Assembly (NCBI GenBank): GCA_030427635.1
Contig: JAUIBA010000007.1
Location: forward strand, 1 to 64,000
DNA: 64,000 nucleotides
Source of the DNA: Bacteroidia bacterium
Lineage (GTDB): Bacteria; Bacteroidota; Bacteroidia; Chitinophagales; Chitinophagaceae
Reading direction: 5' to 3'
The notes beneath the pieces are model-generated. The model ran no database searches. It saw only the letters and a program-made list of their open reading frames with translations, and was not told where the DNA came from. Each line of letters starts with the position of its first letter. Within the stretch, counting starts at the first letter, position 1. The translations under genes and the position numbers were made by a program. Shown piece by piece: positions 63,132 to 64,000 of this stretch.

Positions 63132-64000
63132 ATGAAAAGCAATATCCTCACTCTTCTTGCCCTTGTTACATTCAGCATTGCTCACGCACAGTTACATGAC
63201 GTTAATGAGCCGGTTAGTAATAATAAACACACCTTGTTGCATCGGGTACTGAACGTACAGGCCCTGCGCTATGCACCCATAATGCGTACCACTGCCGTCA
63301 CCCAGCGGCTTGTGGCACAGGCAAATTATTTTTCTCCGCCGTTTGCAGCACGCACAGATTCTGTCGTTTTTCGCTATTCCGGTGGCCGTGGTTCTGTATT
63401 CCTTCCCGCCTTTATGTCTTACCTGCCTTTGGTTTCTCACCGCGCAGTAGATCCTTTTGACGGTGGTATATCTGGTTATGATGTGTTTTCGGGTACACCA
63501 CTATTACATAATGAGGCTCCCGTTGTAAAAAGCGACAGTAGCATTTACTATAAGCCATCAGGGGCAGGCACCTCTGTTTATGATGCCAGGGGGGGTGAGG
63601 TGCATACATTCGATGCTGCCGGAAATCTGCTGGAGAGCTACAATTATAGCACTTCAGGTGGTCTGATACCATATCGCGATTCTATGACTTATGCCGCTGA
63701 TGGAAATATCAGTACAATATTCGAATACACAGCAGAATCCACTACTACCGTATCCGATATGGTGCCTGAGTTTTTCGCGACTTTTACCTATGGTGCAGCC
63801 GGGCGTTTGCTCGCAGATGAGCAGTATAGGTATTATTCCGGTGTCTGGTACCCTTACAGTACGTTTACATACAGCTATGATGCTGCAGGCAATTTGGTTC
63901 TGGCACATCAGCTTGATTGGAATGGAACTGTATTTGCACCAGCATATGATTATGTACTGGAATACGGTACGGCAAACCGTCTGGTACGATACAGCATTTA
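63132..64000 (+). CDS. secreted YD-repeat protein, paralogue 2 (cut by window end)
   Basis: The first 289 codons of a gene running off the window with no stop. Signal peptide (ending AHAQ), then the same N-terminal layout as paralogue 1 (VTQRLVAQANYF, SFLPAF-like GSVFLPAFMSYLP) and the same YD-like repeats (FDAAGNLLESYNYS, YAADGNISTIFEY, YGAAGRLLADEQYRYY, YDAAGNLVLAHQLDW). A C-terminal T9SS sorting domain is expected beyond the edge. It was absent from a list of closed frames only because it has no stop here. Confidence 0.85.
   Translation, partial: MKSNILTLLALVTFSIAHAQLHDVNEPVSNNKHTLLHRVLNVQALRYAPIMRTTAVTQRLVAQANYFSPPFAARTDSVVFRYSGGRGSVFLPAFMSYLPLVSHRAVDPFDGGISGYDVFSGTPLLHNEAPVVKSDSSIYYKPSGAGTSVYDARGGEVHTFDAAGNLLESYNYSTSGGLIPYRDSMTYAADGNISTIFEYTAESTTTVSDMVPEFFATFTYGAAGRLLADEQYRYYSGVWYPYSTFTYSYDAAGNLVLAHQLDWNGTVFAPAYDYVLEYGTANRLVRYSI

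Overview
The window looks like chromosomal DNA of a Bacteroidota (Bacteroidetes) bacterium, most likely from the Chitinophagaceae or a close family. Three things support this. Eight secreted proteins carry, or share ancestry with proteins carrying, a C-terminal type IX secretion (T9SS) sorting domain (a Y/F-P-NP or YPVP start and a basic -F(I/V)K(Q/Y) end). Promoters fit the Bacteroidetes consensus TTG/TTTG-N16-20-TAnnTTTG. Family-specific proteins are present (BtuG-like propeller, DUF5606, DUF4397, long-tailed Rho, Rho-like housekeeping order). There is no phage, transposase or CRISPR array; most genes are housekeeping or cell-surface genes.

Layout. 1-390: three tandem 134-bp units that resemble damaged tRNA-Met genes, each with its own terminator-like hairpin, then a terminator. 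430-6577: an AldB/ExaC-type aldehyde dehydrogenase with a divergent AraC regulator, a small membrane protein, an AlkD-like DNA repair protein, a hipBA kinase module with a clear operator, and a TerC membrane protein. 6578-9184: an AT-rich exported protein of unknown function and a VWA lipoprotein. 9391-17096: two tandem T9SS paralogues, UvrD/PcrA helicase, a T9SS protein paired with a di-heme cytochrome c peroxidase, a small acetyltransferase and two unknown proteins. 17382-21251: a giant parallel beta-helix/Ig-like T9SS surface protein.

21343-24791 is the most interesting locus: a canonical promoter and an adenosylcobalamin-type riboswitch drive a T9SS-sorted DUF4465 protein, a second T9SS-sorted surface protein and a BtuG-like beta-propeller lipoprotein, with no TonB-dependent transporter alongside. 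This is best read as a satellite vitamin B12 capture operon on the cell surface.

24801-33178 (mostly minus strand): a stand-alone DUF4062 protein, Xaa-Pro aminopeptidase, RtcB RNA ligase with an unrecognised partner gene, an outer-membrane barrel (plus strand), a GNAT acetyltransferase and a proline-rich VWA protein. 33502-47118: gyrB, a PhyH-type oxygenase, a DciA/DUF721 protein, VanZ, gcvH, a MgtC/DUF4010 membrane protein, an SGNH-like protein, tRNA-Leu(TAG), DUF5606, dcd, cdsA, arfB, a large membrane protein and mgtE. 47579-61255: rho, a large unknown exported protein, a UbiA-family prenyltransferase with Maf, a DUF4397 lipoprotein, an MBOAT/AlgJ-like polysaccharide O-acetylation pair, a TPR sensor kinase, bioA, and a glycosyltransferase/sugar nucleotidyltransferase pair. 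61437-64000: two tandem T9SS/YD-repeat paralogues sharing a 15-nt leader element; the second is cut by the window end.
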